Assembly: GCA_044354975.1 (NCBI GenBank)
Contig: JBIKZA010000012.1
Span: forward strand, 1-46,311
Source of the DNA: CAIZGX01 sp044354975
GTDB lineage: Bacteria > Bacteroidota > Bacteroidia > Flavobacteriales_D > Sanyastnellaceae
Direction: 5' to 3'
Length of the DNA: 46,311 nt
The notes beneath the pieces are model-generated. The model saw nothing but the letters and a program-made list of their open reading frames with translations. It had not been told where the DNA came from and did no database searches. The position numbers were made by a program, and so were the translations under genes. Positions 35,168-43,611 of this stretch are shown here, in pieces. The stretch's first letter is position 1; each line of letters starts with the position of its first letter.

Positions 35168-36154
35168 ATGAAGATTGCGATGAAATTAAAATTCTTAGGG
35201 TTCATGATCTGTGTAATGGGTGTAACTAACGTTATGGCCCAAGATCCCGAGTTCACACAGTTTTACTCAAACCCACTTTACTTGAACCCCGCGTTTGCAG
35301 GGACTTCAAAATGCCCACGTTTTGTAATGAATTACAGAAACCAATGGCCATCATTAACCGGTGCTTACGTTACGACGTGTGCTAGTTATGACCAGCACGT
35401 TGAAACAGTTTCAGGTGGTTTAGGCATTATGGTCATGAATGACCGTGCCGCGCAAAACACGTTGAACACTACTACAGTTAGTGGAATCTATTCCTATCAG
35501 CAAGCCATTAATCGTAAATTCAGCATCAAAGCTGGTTTTCAAGCTTCATACTTCCAAAAATCTTTGGACTGGAGCAAGCTTACCTTCGGAGATATGATTG
35601 ATCCGCGCAAAGGTTTTATCTACGAAACAAATGATATCCCGCGCGGTGGAAGCGTTAAAAACATTGATTTCTCTGCTGGAGTTCTTGGTTTTAGCCAAAC
35701 TTTTTACGGAGGCTTCGCAGTTCACCACTTGAATGAGCCTAACGAAAGTTTGATTGTAGGTACTTCTCGTCTTCCAATGAAATACACCGTGCACGCTGGA
35801 GCAGTTATTCCTATCAAGCAGAAATACAAAGACTCGAGCACGCTTTCTCCGAATATTCTTTATCGCCGTCAAGGTGAATTCCAACAATTGAACCTGGGTA
35901 TGTACATAACCAAAGGTCCTATTGTTGCTGGAGTTTGGTTCCGCGGTTTGTTATTTGGACAGCGTTATAGCGATAGCTTCATTGCTACTCTAGGATTACA
36001 AAACGACAATATCCGTGTAGGTTACAGTTATGACATTACTGTTAGCGCTTTAACTCCTGCTACCGGCGGGTCACACGAGGTGTCTTTGGGAATTAATTTC
36101 GACTGTCGCCCAAGAAAACCGAAGTTCCGCACAATAGCGTGTCCTTCTTTTTAG
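35168..36154 (+). CDS. Type IX secretion membrane protein, PorP/SprF family
   Basis: 328 aa from the ATG at 35168; the ATG at 35180 would start four residues later at the same signal peptide (MKLKFLGFMICVMGVTNVMAQ). A TTG extension to 35108 lacks signal features. The mature N-terminus DPEFTQFYSNPLYLNPAFAGT, then RNQWPSLTGAYVTT, is the diagnostic PorP/SprF pattern, followed by barrel strands ending VSLGINFDCRP. Such outer-membrane proteins serve in translocation or anchoring of specific cargo; the core PorP works with PorE/PorK-PorN. Whether this is the core PorP or a cargo-specific SprF cannot be told. It is divergent from porU and upstream of gldJ. Confidence 0.9.
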   Translation: MKIAMKLKFLGFMICVMGVTNVMAQDPEFTQFYSNPLYLNPAFAGTSKCPRFVMNYRNQWPSLTGAYVTTCASYDQHVETVSGGLGIMVMNDRAAQNTLNTTTVSGIYSYQQAINRKFSIKAGFQASYFQKSLDWSKLTFGDMIDPRKGFIYETNDIPRGGSVKNIDFSAGVLGFSQTFYGGFAVHHLNEPNESLIVGTSRLPMKYTVHAGAVIPIKQKYKDSSTLSPNILYRRQGEFQQLNLGMYITKGPIVAGVWFRGLLFGQRYSDSFIATLGLQNDNIRVGYSYDITVSALTPATGGSHEVSLGINFDCRPRKPKFRTIACPSF

Positions 36155-36196
36155 TTATATAAGAAACCCAACAGTTATTTCATAAAATAGGAAATC

Positions 36197-37957
36197 ATGA
36201 AAAACTTTAAATTAGCCCTTACAACACTCGCCCTTTCAGGTATGGTTGTGCTTAACTCATGCGAAGAGAATCGTTCTTCTGCAACAGGTTGGGAATACAA
36301 CAATCCCGATAACGGAGGTTTCGATCGTGTTGAGTATGCAGGTCAAGAGACCGGTCCAGGTTTAGTATTCATTGAAGGCGGTCGCTTCTCAATGGGACGC
36401 GTTGAAGATGACGTAAACTACACTTGGGATAACTTGCAAACCCCCGTAACTGTAAGTTCATTCTATATGGATGAAACAGAGGTAACTAACCAACACTGGT
36501 TAGATTATCTGCGCTGGTTAGAGATGGTGTATGCAGATTCTTACCCAGAATTAATTGGTCGCGCACTTCCAGACACCAACTGCTGGAGACAAAAAGACCA
36601 AGACATGGAGAAATACGTTGAGTTATACTTGCGTCACCCAGCTTATCAGGATTACCCTGTAGTAGGAGTGAGCTGGTTACAAGCCAACGACTACTGCTCT
36701 TGGAGAACAGACCGTGTGAACGAGCAAATTTTGGTTCGTGAAGGATTTCTTGCACACAACCTAGCTGCGCAAGCTGCAGATGAACATTTCACAACGGAAA
36801 CTTACTTTAACGGACAATACGAAGGAGAGCAATTGGGGGAAGGTCTTCCAAACTACAATCCTAAAGGAGACCCTTTCCGTAAAGTAAGAATGGAAGATGG
36901 AATTCTTTTGCCGCGCTACCGCTTACCTAACGAGGCTGAGTGGGAATATGCAGCAATGGCTCTTATTGGAAACTCATACCAAGAATTAATTACAGATCGT
37001 AGAACATACCCATGGAATGGTCACTATGTTCGTAACGGAGACAACGGAACAGAATACTTCGGAACCATGCGCGCTAACTTCATGCGTGGAACGGGAGATG
37101 CAATGGGTGTTGCTGGTTACTTAAACGACAACGCGGATATTACTGCTCCTGTTTACCAATATCCACCAAACGACTTTGGTTTGTATAACATGGCTGGTAA
37201 CGTTTCTGAGTGGGTTTCAGATGTATATCGTCCACTTACAGACGATGACCGTTCTGAATTCCGTCCATACAGAGGTAATGTTTACAAGACAAAAACTTTA
37301 AATAGCGATGGTTCTGTTGCAGACAAGTTAACCTACAACGTTTACGATGTAGATGAAGTGAAAAAGTATTTGGAGAGTTTGCAAGATTCTTCTTTGATTA
37401 CACGTAGCAAATACGGAGAGAAAGATATTCAAGTGTTGGATCAGAGCTTAGTGAAAATTGGTCAAGCAATTGAAAAACGTGACCAACGTCGTGAAGAAGA
37501 GGCTATGGCTATCATGGATGAAATTATGGAGTTGATTCGTAGTTCAGAAGCAGACATCGCTTATACAATGGTCGATAACATTGAGAACTTCGTGGTGAGT
37601 ACTTCAGGTCGTCAGAAAATGAGAAACGTTTCGTTGGAAGAAAACATCAACAGAACGAATTACCGTAAAGCAGACAACATTGATTTCAACGATGGTGATT
37701 TCCAAAGTAGTTCGAAATACCTAGATGCCGATTTTGAAAATCGTGCAGACCGTATGTATGACTATGGAAAGACTACCTTGGTGAACAACAGATCACGCGT
37801 ATACAAAGGCGGTAGCTGGGAAGATCGTGTGTATTACAACATTCCAAGTACAAGAAGATTTATGGACGAAAGAAAATCGAGTCGTTCACTTGGATTCCGT
37901 TGCGCTATGGACCGCGTAGGTTCACCATCTGGTATCGGAGCGAAAGGAGGAGAATAA
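36197..37957 (+). CDS. gldJ: Gliding motility lipoprotein GldJ
   Basis: 586 aa with a lipoprotein signal (..SGMVVLNSC, Cys22). The body is an FGE-sulfatase fold: FIEGGRFSMGRVEDD (~58-72), FYMDETEVTNQHWLDY (~92-107), YPVVGVSWLQANDYCSW, RYRLPNEAEWEYAA, YNMAGNVSEWVSDVYRP (~334-350) and the closing KGGSWEDR ... SLGFRCAMD (~538-574). A helical, charged insertion (~395-500) splits the domain before the last motif. GldJ is needed for gliding and T9SS function and stabilises GldK. A strong terminator follows 25 nt after the stop. Confidence 0.95.
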   Translation: MKNFKLALTTLALSGMVVLNSCEENRSSATGWEYNNPDNGGFDRVEYAGQETGPGLVFIEGGRFSMGRVEDDVNYTWDNLQTPVTVSSFYMDETEVTNQHWLDYLRWLEMVYADSYPELIGRALPDTNCWRQKDQDMEKYVELYLRHPAYQDYPVVGVSWLQANDYCSWRTDRVNEQILVREGFLAHNLAAQAADEHFTTETYFNGQYEGEQLGEGLPNYNPKGDPFRKVRMEDGILLPRYRLPNEAEWEYAAMALIGNSYQELITDRRTYPWNGHYVRNGDNGTEYFGTMRANFMRGTGDAMGVAGYLNDNADITAPVYQYPPNDFGLYNMAGNVSEWVSDVYRPLTDDDRSEFRPYRGNVYKTKTLNSDGSVADKLTYNVYDVDEVKKYLESLQDSSLITRSKYGEKDIQVLDQSLVKIGQAIEKRDQRREEEAMAIMDEIMELIRSSEADIAYTMVDNIENFVVSTSGRQKMRNVSLEENINRTNYRKADNIDFNDGDFQSSSKYLDADFENRADRMYDYGKTTLVNNRSRVYKGGSWEDRVYYNIPSTRRFMDERKSSRSLGFRCAMDRVGSPSGIGAKGGE

Positions 37958-37981
37958 TCTTTCCAGAAATATAAAAACATT

Positions 37982-38013
37982 ACACCCCGCATCAGCGGGG
38001 TGTTTTATTTTAG
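37982..38013 (+). terminator. gldJ terminator whose T-tail forms a murF -7 box
   Basis: Perfect 9-bp stem ACACCCCGC / GCGGGGTGT (37982-37990 with 37995-38003), loop ATCA, then a T-rich tail. The tail contains TATTTTAG (38006-38013; 7 of 8 to TAnnTTTG), only 4 nt before the murF ATG. Confidence 0.85.
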
Positions 38014-38017
38014 CACC

Positions 38018-39286
38018 ATGATTGAATTCATTTTTCAAAAATTTCTGAATGTCCGGAGCGTGACTACCGATACTCGCAACGTAAGACAGGACGACATTTT
38101 CTTCGCATTGAAAGGGGATAACTTCAATGGGAATCATTTTGCCCAGCAGGCACTGGATTCAGGTGCCTCGTTAGTGATCATAGACGAAGAAGTAAATGTT
38201 TCCTCAGATCGAATCGTTCGTGTAGAGAATTGTTTGCATATGCTTCAAGCATTAGCAAAACGCTATCGAGAAACTTTTTCATTTCCTGTTATCGGAATAA
38301 CCGGAAGTAATGGTAAGACCACCACGAAAGAGCTCATGCGAGAAGTGTTAAGCATGAAATACAAGACATTCGCAACACATGGTAATCTGAATAATCACAT
38401 AGGAGTTCCGCTTTCCTTGTTAGCCATTCCTGCCGATTGCGAAATGGCAATCATAGAAATGGGAGCGAATCACCAAAGGGAAATCGCTTCATACTGCGAA
38501 TACGCGATGCCGGATTATGGGGTTATTACAAATATTGGGAAAGCCCATTTAGAAGGATTCGGTGGAGTAGAGGGAATAATTAAAGGAAAGGGAGAACTAT
38601 TCGAGTATGTTAATTCCCACGGTGGAATGTGTTTAGTGAATACTGAATTGGTTCATCTCGATACCATGGCGGAATCCATTCATCATAAAAAATATGGATT
38701 CAAAACGGGTGGATTTCATCTGCAGACGGTAGCTGAACACCCTACTCTCTCTTTCGAGTTTAGTACTCCTTCCGAAGACAATCCATTTACGTGTCACGCT
38801 CAAATGGCGGGGACGTACAACTTGTTTAACATGGCTACAGCCATTGCAGTTGGATATGAGTTCGGAGTTTCTTCTGAGCAGATGTGCAAAGCCATTGAAG
38901 CTTATACGCCCGAGAATAACCGCAGTCAGTGGTGGGATTCTGGTAAGAATAAAGTTATTCTCGACGCTTACAATGCCAATCCGAGCAGTATGGAAGCTGC
39001 CTTGTTGAATCTTTCAAAAATGGAAAACACGTTTTTCATTATTGGAGATATGTTCGAATTGGGCGAATATGCAGAGGAAGAACACAGAAAGATTTTCGAG
39101 CTCACAAAAGAACTTGGTCTTCAAGGAATTTTTATTGGGAAGGTCTTTCAATTAGTAGGCGCCACCGAACTTCTGGATGCTCAGAATGCCCGATATTATT
39201 TAGAGTTGAATGAAGTGAAGGGCAAAATAGTTTTGTTGAAAGGTTCGCGCGGAATGCGTTTGGAACAATTGAAGGAAGTGATTTAA
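38018..39286 (+). CDS. murF: UDP-MurNAc-tripeptide--D-alanyl-D-alanine ligase
   Basis: 422 aa from the ATG at 38018; a GTG at 38000 lies inside the terminator stem and is rejected. Mur ligase layout: N-terminal UDP-binding domain (SVTTDTRNVRQDDIFFALKGDNFNGNHF), ATP-binding P-loop GSNGKTTT (96-103), NLNNHIGVPLSLL, EMGANHQREI, NIGKAHLEGFGG, and C-terminal RSQWWD and DAYNANPSSMEAAL. It adds D-Ala-D-Ala to the UDP-MurNAc peptide, the last cytoplasmic step before lipid I. murF beside gldJ is a familiar Bacteroidota arrangement. Confidence 0.95.
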   Translation: MIEFIFQKFLNVRSVTTDTRNVRQDDIFFALKGDNFNGNHFAQQALDSGASLVIIDEEVNVSSDRIVRVENCLHMLQALAKRYRETFSFPVIGITGSNGKTTTKELMREVLSMKYKTFATHGNLNNHIGVPLSLLAIPADCEMAIIEMGANHQREIASYCEYAMPDYGVITNIGKAHLEGFGGVEGIIKGKGELFEYVNSHGGMCLVNTELVHLDTMAESIHHKKYGFKTGGFHLQTVAEHPTLSFEFSTPSEDNPFTCHAQMAGTYNLFNMATAIAVGYEFGVSSEQMCKAIEAYTPENNRSQWWDSGKNKVILDAYNANPSSMEAALLNLSKMENTFFIIGDMFELGEYAEEEHRKIFELTKELGLQGIFIGKVFQLVGATELLDAQNARYYLELNEVKGKIVLLKGSRGMRLEQLKEVI

Positions 39287-39300
39287 TGGTTGTATTTTCG
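39269..39300 (+). promoter_or_regulatory. Candidate promoter for tyrS
   Basis: TTG (39269-39271), 21-nt spacer, TATTTTCG (39293-39300; 7 of 8). Predicted leader ~12 nt to the ATG at 39316; the -33 element is inside the end of murF. Confidence 0.4.
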
Positions 39301-39315
39301 TAAAAAAAATAAAAG

Positions 39316-40593
39316 ATGAATTTTGTAGAGGAGTTGCAATGGAGAGGAATGTTACACACGAGCATTCCAGAGACTGAGGCCCATTTGAATGCGCAAATGC
39401 GCAAAGCATATATCGGATTCGATCCAACGGCTAGCTCTTTGGGTGTGGGGAATATGGTTCAAATTATGACCCTCCTTCATTTTCAACAAAGTGGGCACAA
39501 GCCTGTGGCCCTTATAGGTGGGGCAACTGGAATGGTAGGTGATCCAAGCGGAAAGTCAGCGGAAAGGAATCTATTGGGTGAAGAGGAATTGCGTTACAAC
39601 CAAGAATGTCAGCAAAAGCAATTGGAACGCTTCTTAGATTTCAATTGTGGGGATCGCTCAGCTGAAATAGTAAACAACTACGATTGGTTCAAAGAAATGG
39701 GATTCTTAGAGTTTATTCGCGATGTAGGAAAGCGATTAACCGTTAACTACATGATGGCGAAAGATTCTGTTAAGAATCGTATTAGTGGTGAAGACCGCGA
39801 GGGAATGTCGTTCACTGAATTTACATACCAATTGATTCAAGGATATGACTTTTATTATTTGTGGAAGAACCACGGAATTACCCTGCAAATGGGTGGTTCA
39901 GATCAATGGGGAAATATAACCACAGGAACGGAGTTGATTCGTAGAATTGACGGCGGCAGCGCCTTTGCCTTGACTACACCGCTTATTAAAAAAGCAGACG
40001 GAACGAAATTCGGAAAGACCGAAAGTGGAAATGTGTGGCTCGACCCTGCACGTACTTCACCGTATAAATTTTATCAGTTTTGGTTGAATGCGAGCGATGA
40101 AGACGTGAAGAATTTCATTCGCATTTTTACCTTGAAGGGCAAAGAAGAGATTGAAGCGCTTGAAGCGCAACACGCTTTAGACCCTGGTATGCGCGGACTT
40201 CAAAAGGCATTGGCGGAAGATATCACTACGCGTGTTCACAGTGCGTCAGATACCGCGCAGGCTGTTCAAGCATCTGGAATTTTATTCTCTAAAGACAGCA
40301 CATTCGATTCGCTTTCGAAAGAAATGTTGCTCGATATTTTTGAAGGAGTTCCGCAAGGAACAATGAATAAAAGCGAAATAGAGGCGGGTGCCGATATTAT
40401 CGATGTGTTGGTTAACTCAGGATTCCTTCCGTCCAAAGGCGAAGCCAGACGTGCCTTACAAGAGAACAGCATTGCAGTGAATAAAGAAAAAGTTGGTGTT
40501 GACACGAAGATTGACTCGAGTCATTTGATCCACGGAGAGTTGGTCATTCTTCAACGGGGTAAGAAAAATTACTTCTTGTTGAAATGTCTGTAA
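39316..40593 (+). CDS. tyrS: Tyrosyl-tRNA synthetase with altered HIGH motif
   Basis: 425 aa, usual length for bacterial TyrRS. Catalytic Rossmann domain: GFDPTASSL (34-42), then GVGN (43-46) where HIGH/HLGH is expected; HKPVALIGGATGMVGDPSGKS; QGYDFYYLWKNHG, MGGSDQWGNITTGTEL and the KMSKS-type loop KFGKT (from K231). The C-terminal S4-like RNA-binding domain is GFLPSKGEARRALQENSIAVN (~372-392). It charges tRNA-Tyr. Both HIGH histidines are replaced (Gly and Asn), while all other motifs, including DQWG, are intact. The gene ends in a very strong terminator. Confidence 0.94.
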   Translation: MNFVEELQWRGMLHTSIPETEAHLNAQMRKAYIGFDPTASSLGVGNMVQIMTLLHFQQSGHKPVALIGGATGMVGDPSGKSAERNLLGEEELRYNQECQQKQLERFLDFNCGDRSAEIVNNYDWFKEMGFLEFIRDVGKRLTVNYMMAKDSVKNRISGEDREGMSFTEFTYQLIQGYDFYYLWKNHGITLQMGGSDQWGNITTGTELIRRIDGGSAFALTTPLIKKADGTKFGKTESGNVWLDPARTSPYKFYQFWLNASDEDVKNFIRIFTLKGKEEIEALEAQHALDPGMRGLQKALAEDITTRVHSASDTAQAVQASGILFSKDSTFDSLSKEMLLDIFEGVPQGTMNKSEIEAGADIIDVLVNSGFLPSKGEARRALQENSIAVNKEKVGVDTKIDSSHLIHGELVILQRGKKNYFLLKCL

Positions 40594-40630
40594 AATAAGC
40601 AGGGGTTCCCTTTGGAACCCCTGCTTATTT
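40593..40630 (+). terminator. 17-bp perfect hairpin terminator after tyrS
   Basis: Left arm 40593-40609 and right arm 40614-40630 pair over 17 bp without mismatch, with loop CTTT. The outer part of the stem is A/T and the core is GCAGGGGTTCC. The stem begins at the last base of the tyrS stop codon. It faces the end of a convergent gene, and the A-rich left end would give a U tract for the other strand too. The rest of the gap to 40735 has only a weak 7-bp hairpin at 40685-40701. Confidence 0.9.
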
Positions 40631-40735
40631 TGTTTAGGAAATCATATCACCAAATTGTCCTGCCCAACACATTTCAATTCGGCTAAGAAGTTAGAAACTT
40701 CTGTATTCAAGACGAAGAAGAAAATAAATGGTTGC

Positions 40736-41701
40736 CTAGGATTCTGAAAAAAGTAAATTACATCCTCGAATCTCTGCGTGGTTCATTCTACCTAGTATTT
40801 CGAACGTTCCGTTTTCGTGCACAATGCCCACATCTTCAGTTGCAATGAAGGAACAGGAATTCTGATTGGCTAAGTCAATAATGTTAAGCGCGCCGCGTTT
40901 TCCAGCAGGGAGCAAAGACAAGGGGTCTTGAAGATCGCGACACACCACTTTCATCCAAGGTGGGCACTCAAAAATTCCACTTCCCTTCGAATAGGCCTGA
41001 GAAAAAAGTTCAGTCATACCATATTCACTGTGAATTTCTGTTAGCTGAAAGGCCTTGCATAAAACGGCATGAAGTTCTATTCGTGTAAGTTCTTCCCGGC
41101 GACCTTTCATGCCACCTGTTTCCATAATTGTGGTGTGTTTTAGAGGCATTGGAAATTGTTCTGAAAAATCGAGAAGTGCGAAAGAGACACCGATTAAGAG
41201 TGTTTTTATTTTATTTTTTTCATTTTCGACGAGCTGATTTTTTAATGCTGTAAAATCGTTCAGGAAAAATCCGGAAGTGCTGTGAGCTTTTGGTAACAGG
41301 GCATTCACCATATATACCAACGAGGAATTGTTTCGTTCTAAATACGAAGGAAGTAAGGCTAAAATGCTAACATCGTCAAGTGGAGTCTCCAAATATTTTT
41401 GGAAGGTGGGGAAGAATGATTGCTCGTAAAGACTAAGATCGTTGACAAAATGCTGACTGCGATTTCCGCCTGTGCCGCTGCTTTCGAAGGTGTGAACAAT
41501 TGGTTTGTCTTGACAAACGCTATGTGTTTTGAAAAACGAAATAGGTAAAAAAGGAATTTCCTTCCAAGATGAAATTGTTTTTATATCCTTTCCAAGAGCC
41601 TTGCAATAAGCTTTGTAAACCAAAGATTCACCAAATTGCTTCTCAAAAGTCGCAAGGGAATGCGTGTTGAAATTAGCAGAAGTTGTTTGTGTAAAATCCA
41701 T
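40736..41701 (-). CDS. LuxE-like acyl-protein synthetase domain protein (ANL superfamily)
   Basis: 321 aa from the ATG at 41701; an in-frame ATG at 41728 would add nine polar residues. The adenylate-forming P-loop is TFESSGTGGN (~70-79), SEYGMTEL (~225-232) is the ANL aromatic motif, and EDVGIVHENG with GRMNHAEIRGC closes the protein. This is the LuxE (PF04443) arrangement; in luciferase LuxE a Cys near the C-terminus accepts the fatty acyl group, and here C314 is eight residues from the end. No luxCDAB genes are present. It likely activates a carboxylic acid as acyl-AMP, but the substrate is unknown. It is divergent from a lipoprotein gene. Confidence 0.8.
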   Translation of the reverse strand: MDFTQTTSANFNTHSLATFEKQFGESLVYKAYCKALGKDIKTISSWKEIPFLPISFFKTHSVCQDKPIVHTFESSGTGGNRSQHFVNDLSLYEQSFFPTFQKYLETPLDDVSILALLPSYLERNNSSLVYMVNALLPKAHSTSGFFLNDFTALKNQLVENEKNKIKTLLIGVSFALLDFSEQFPMPLKHTTIMETGGMKGRREELTRIELHAVLCKAFQLTEIHSEYGMTELFSQAYSKGSGIFECPPWMKVVCRDLQDPLSLLPAGKRGALNIIDLANQNSCSFIATEDVGIVHENGTFEILGRMNHAEIRGCNLLFSES

Positions 41702-41745
41702 GTTGTGCGTCTCTGTTTTACCTTTCATTCTCTATATTTACAAAG

Positions 41746-42246
41746 ATGCGAAAGATTGGGACACTACTTTTTATTTTCCTTACTCTATTAGTGAGTAGCT
41801 GCTTGAAGGTGGAGACTTATCCCGATGAGCCGTCTATTCAAGCTGTGCGTATGGCAGTGAGCAGTGACAGTGCTTTTTTACAAGTCGATTTTATTGATGG
41901 AGATGGAAATGTTGGCCTCGGTCAGTCTGATACCGCAGGTGTTTTTGGTGCATGTGATACGCGATACAATTTGTTTTGTGTGTATGAGGAGTTACGCAAT
42001 GGAACATGGATGCAAATAAGCGAAGAACCTTGTTTAAATCCGAACGCAGTTCCTTTCTATTACCGCGTGCCGTGGGCAACACCTCCGGGTCAAAATAAAA
42101 CACAGAAAGGCACCATTACCGTTCAGATGTACCCCGGTTATTATTTAAATAGCGGATTTGACACCTGCAGATTTTCGGTGCGCATTTGCGATAGAGATTT
42201 GAATTTCTCGAATACCTTGTATTCTCCGGTTTATTTGAAACCATAA
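41746..42246 (+). CDS. Hypothetical outer-membrane lipoprotein
   Basis: 166 aa with a lipoprotein signal (MRKIGTLLFIFLTLLVSSC, Cys19). The mature part has a calcium-site-like stretch DFIDGDGNVGLGQSDT (~49-64), four scattered cysteines (C70, C78, C97, C141 approximately) and beta-rich C-terminus ending FSNTLYSPVYLKP. The DGDGNxGL pattern is common in small Bacteroidota lipoproteins of unknown function. A possible -7 box TATATTTA (41732-41739) would put transcription start only ~2 nt before the ATG. Function cannot be named. Confidence 0.72.
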   Translation: MRKIGTLLFIFLTLLVSSCLKVETYPDEPSIQAVRMAVSSDSAFLQVDFIDGDGNVGLGQSDTAGVFGACDTRYNLFCVYEELRNGTWMQISEEPCLNPNAVPFYYRVPWATPPGQNKTQKGTITVQMYPGYYLNSGFDTCRFSVRICDRDLNFSNTLYSPVYLKP

Positions 42247-42252
42247 AAAAAA

Positions 42253-42273
42253 ACTCGCTTCAGCGAGTCTTTT
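42253..42273 (+). terminator. Bidirectional terminator between lipoprotein gene and icd
   Basis: ACTCGC-TTCA-GCGAGT hairpin (42253-42268), flanked by a run of nine A's on the left and CTTTT on the right, so it can end transcription from both converging genes. Confidence 0.8.
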
Positions 42274-42295
42274 CATATAGATATTTCGAAACAAA

Positions 42296-43525
42296 TTAGT
42301 TTGACAATCTGCTTTTCAATTCTTGATCAATAGCATCTAAGAAATCTTCAGTTGTTAAATAGTGCTCCTCGCGTGTTTCACTTCCGTGAATGCAAACTGC
42401 GAGATCCTTTGTCATTTTTCCACCTTGAACCAAATCAACACAAACAGTTTCCAGTGTCTGCGAAAAAGTGATTAACTCTTGGTTGTTGTCTAATTTTCCA
42501 CGGAAAGCAAGACCTTGTGTCCATGCGAAAATAGAAGCTATTGGATTGGTAGAAGTCTTCTTTCCTTGTTGGTGCTGACGGTAGTGACGAGTCACTGTTC
42601 CGTGAGCTGCTTCAGCTTCCATAGTCATTCCATCTGGAGTGATTAAGGCAGAAGTCATAAGTCCCAATGAGCCGAAACCTTGCGCCACAATATCACTTTG
42701 AACATCGCCGTCGTAGTTCTTACATGCCCAAACAAATCCACCGTCGCTCTTCAAACAAAAGGCAACCATATCGTCGATTAAGCGGTGCTCATAAGTGATT
42801 CCTAATTCAGCGAATTTCGATTTGAATTCATTCTGATAAACTTCCTCAAAGATATCTTTGAAGCGTCCGTCGTAATGTTTCAAAATAGTATTCTTCGAAG
42901 AGAAATATAAATTCCAATTGCGCATGATAGCTTGGTTAAAGCAACTGCGAGCGAAACCATAGATGCTATCGTCGGTGTTGTACATAGCCATTGCAACGCC
43001 GTCGCCATCGAAGTTAAAGACTTCCCAAGACTTTGTTTCACCGCCGTCTTCAGGGGTGTAGGTCATGGTTAATTTTCCTTTCCCTTTGATTACAGTATCT
43101 GTTGCGCGGTATTGATCTCCGAAGGCATGACGACCAATGTTAATAGGCTTCGTCCAACCGGGAACCAACTTAGGAATGTTGCTGCAAATGATTGGCTCAC
43201 GGAATACAGTTCCACCTATAATGTTGCGAATGGTTCCGTTCGGTGACTTCCACATTTTTTTCAATCCAAATTCTTGAACACGCGCTTCATCCGGAGTAAT
43301 TGTCGCACACTTTACAGCCACGTTGTATTTCAATGTAGCTTCTGCAGACTCAATGGTTACGCGGTCTTCAGTAGCATCACGATTCTCCATTCCTAAATCG
43401 AAATATTTAATATCAAGCTCTACGTATGGAAGAATTAATTTGTCTTTGATGTATTTCCAAATGATGCGAGTCATTTCATCGCCATCCATTTCAACAATGG
43501 GATTGGCTACTTTGATTTTATTCAT
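42296..43525 (-). CDS. icd: NADP-dependent isocitrate dehydrogenase, eukaryote-type homodimeric
   Basis: 409 aa. The sequence is closer to human IDH1/IDH2 than to E. coli Icd: MDGDEMTRIIW (13-23), SPNGTIRNIIGGTVFREPI (94-112) and INIGRHAFGDQYRATD (129-144). Substrate residues S94, N96, R100, R109, R132 and Y139 fall at the same numbers as in human IDH1. It converts isocitrate to 2-oxoglutarate, CO2 and NADPH in the TCA cycle. Bacteroidota with this type are known. The upstream -7 box is formed by the tail of the ndk terminator. Confidence 0.93.
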   Translation of the reverse strand: MNKIKVANPIVEMDGDEMTRIIWKYIKDKLILPYVELDIKYFDLGMENRDATEDRVTIESAEATLKYNVAVKCATITPDEARVQEFGLKKMWKSPNGTIRNIIGGTVFREPIICSNIPKLVPGWTKPINIGRHAFGDQYRATDTVIKGKGKLTMTYTPEDGGETKSWEVFNFDGDGVAMAMYNTDDSIYGFARSCFNQAIMRNWNLYFSSKNTILKHYDGRFKDIFEEVYQNEFKSKFAELGITYEHRLIDDMVAFCLKSDGGFVWACKNYDGDVQSDIVAQGFGSLGLMTSALITPDGMTMEAEAAHGTVTRHYRQHQQGKKTSTNPIASIFAWTQGLAFRGKLDNNQELITFSQTLETVCVDLVQGGKMTKDLAVCIHGSETREEHYLTTEDFLDAIDQELKSRLSN

Positions 43526-43544
43526 GTCTTGGTTGATTAGGGTA

Positions 43545-43552
43545 CAAAAATA
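43545..43552 (-). promoter_or_regulatory. icd -7 box within the ndk terminator tail
   Basis: TATTTTTG on the minus strand (perfect match) immediately after the ndk terminator stem. Predicted leader ~16 nt to the icd ATG at 43525. A -33 element would fall inside the terminator stem-loop. Confidence 0.42.
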
Positions 43553-43586
43553 AATCGGGAGCTGCTAATTAAAGCGAGCTCCCGAT
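43546..43586 (-). terminator. ndk terminator
   Basis: Ten-bp stem ATCGGGAGCT / AGCTCCCGAT (43554-43563 with 43577-43586), extended inward by GCT/AGC past a bulged G. On the minus strand it is followed by TTATTTTT. The plus-strand side also ends in six T's. Confidence 0.82.
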
Positions 43587-43611
43587 GTTTTTTCAGTTTT
43601 TATTAAAAAAC

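Noticed and set aside
40685..40701. AGAAGTT/AACTTCT hairpin as a terminator for the LuxE-like gene
   Set aside because: Short A/T-rich stem without a T tract; too weak to call.
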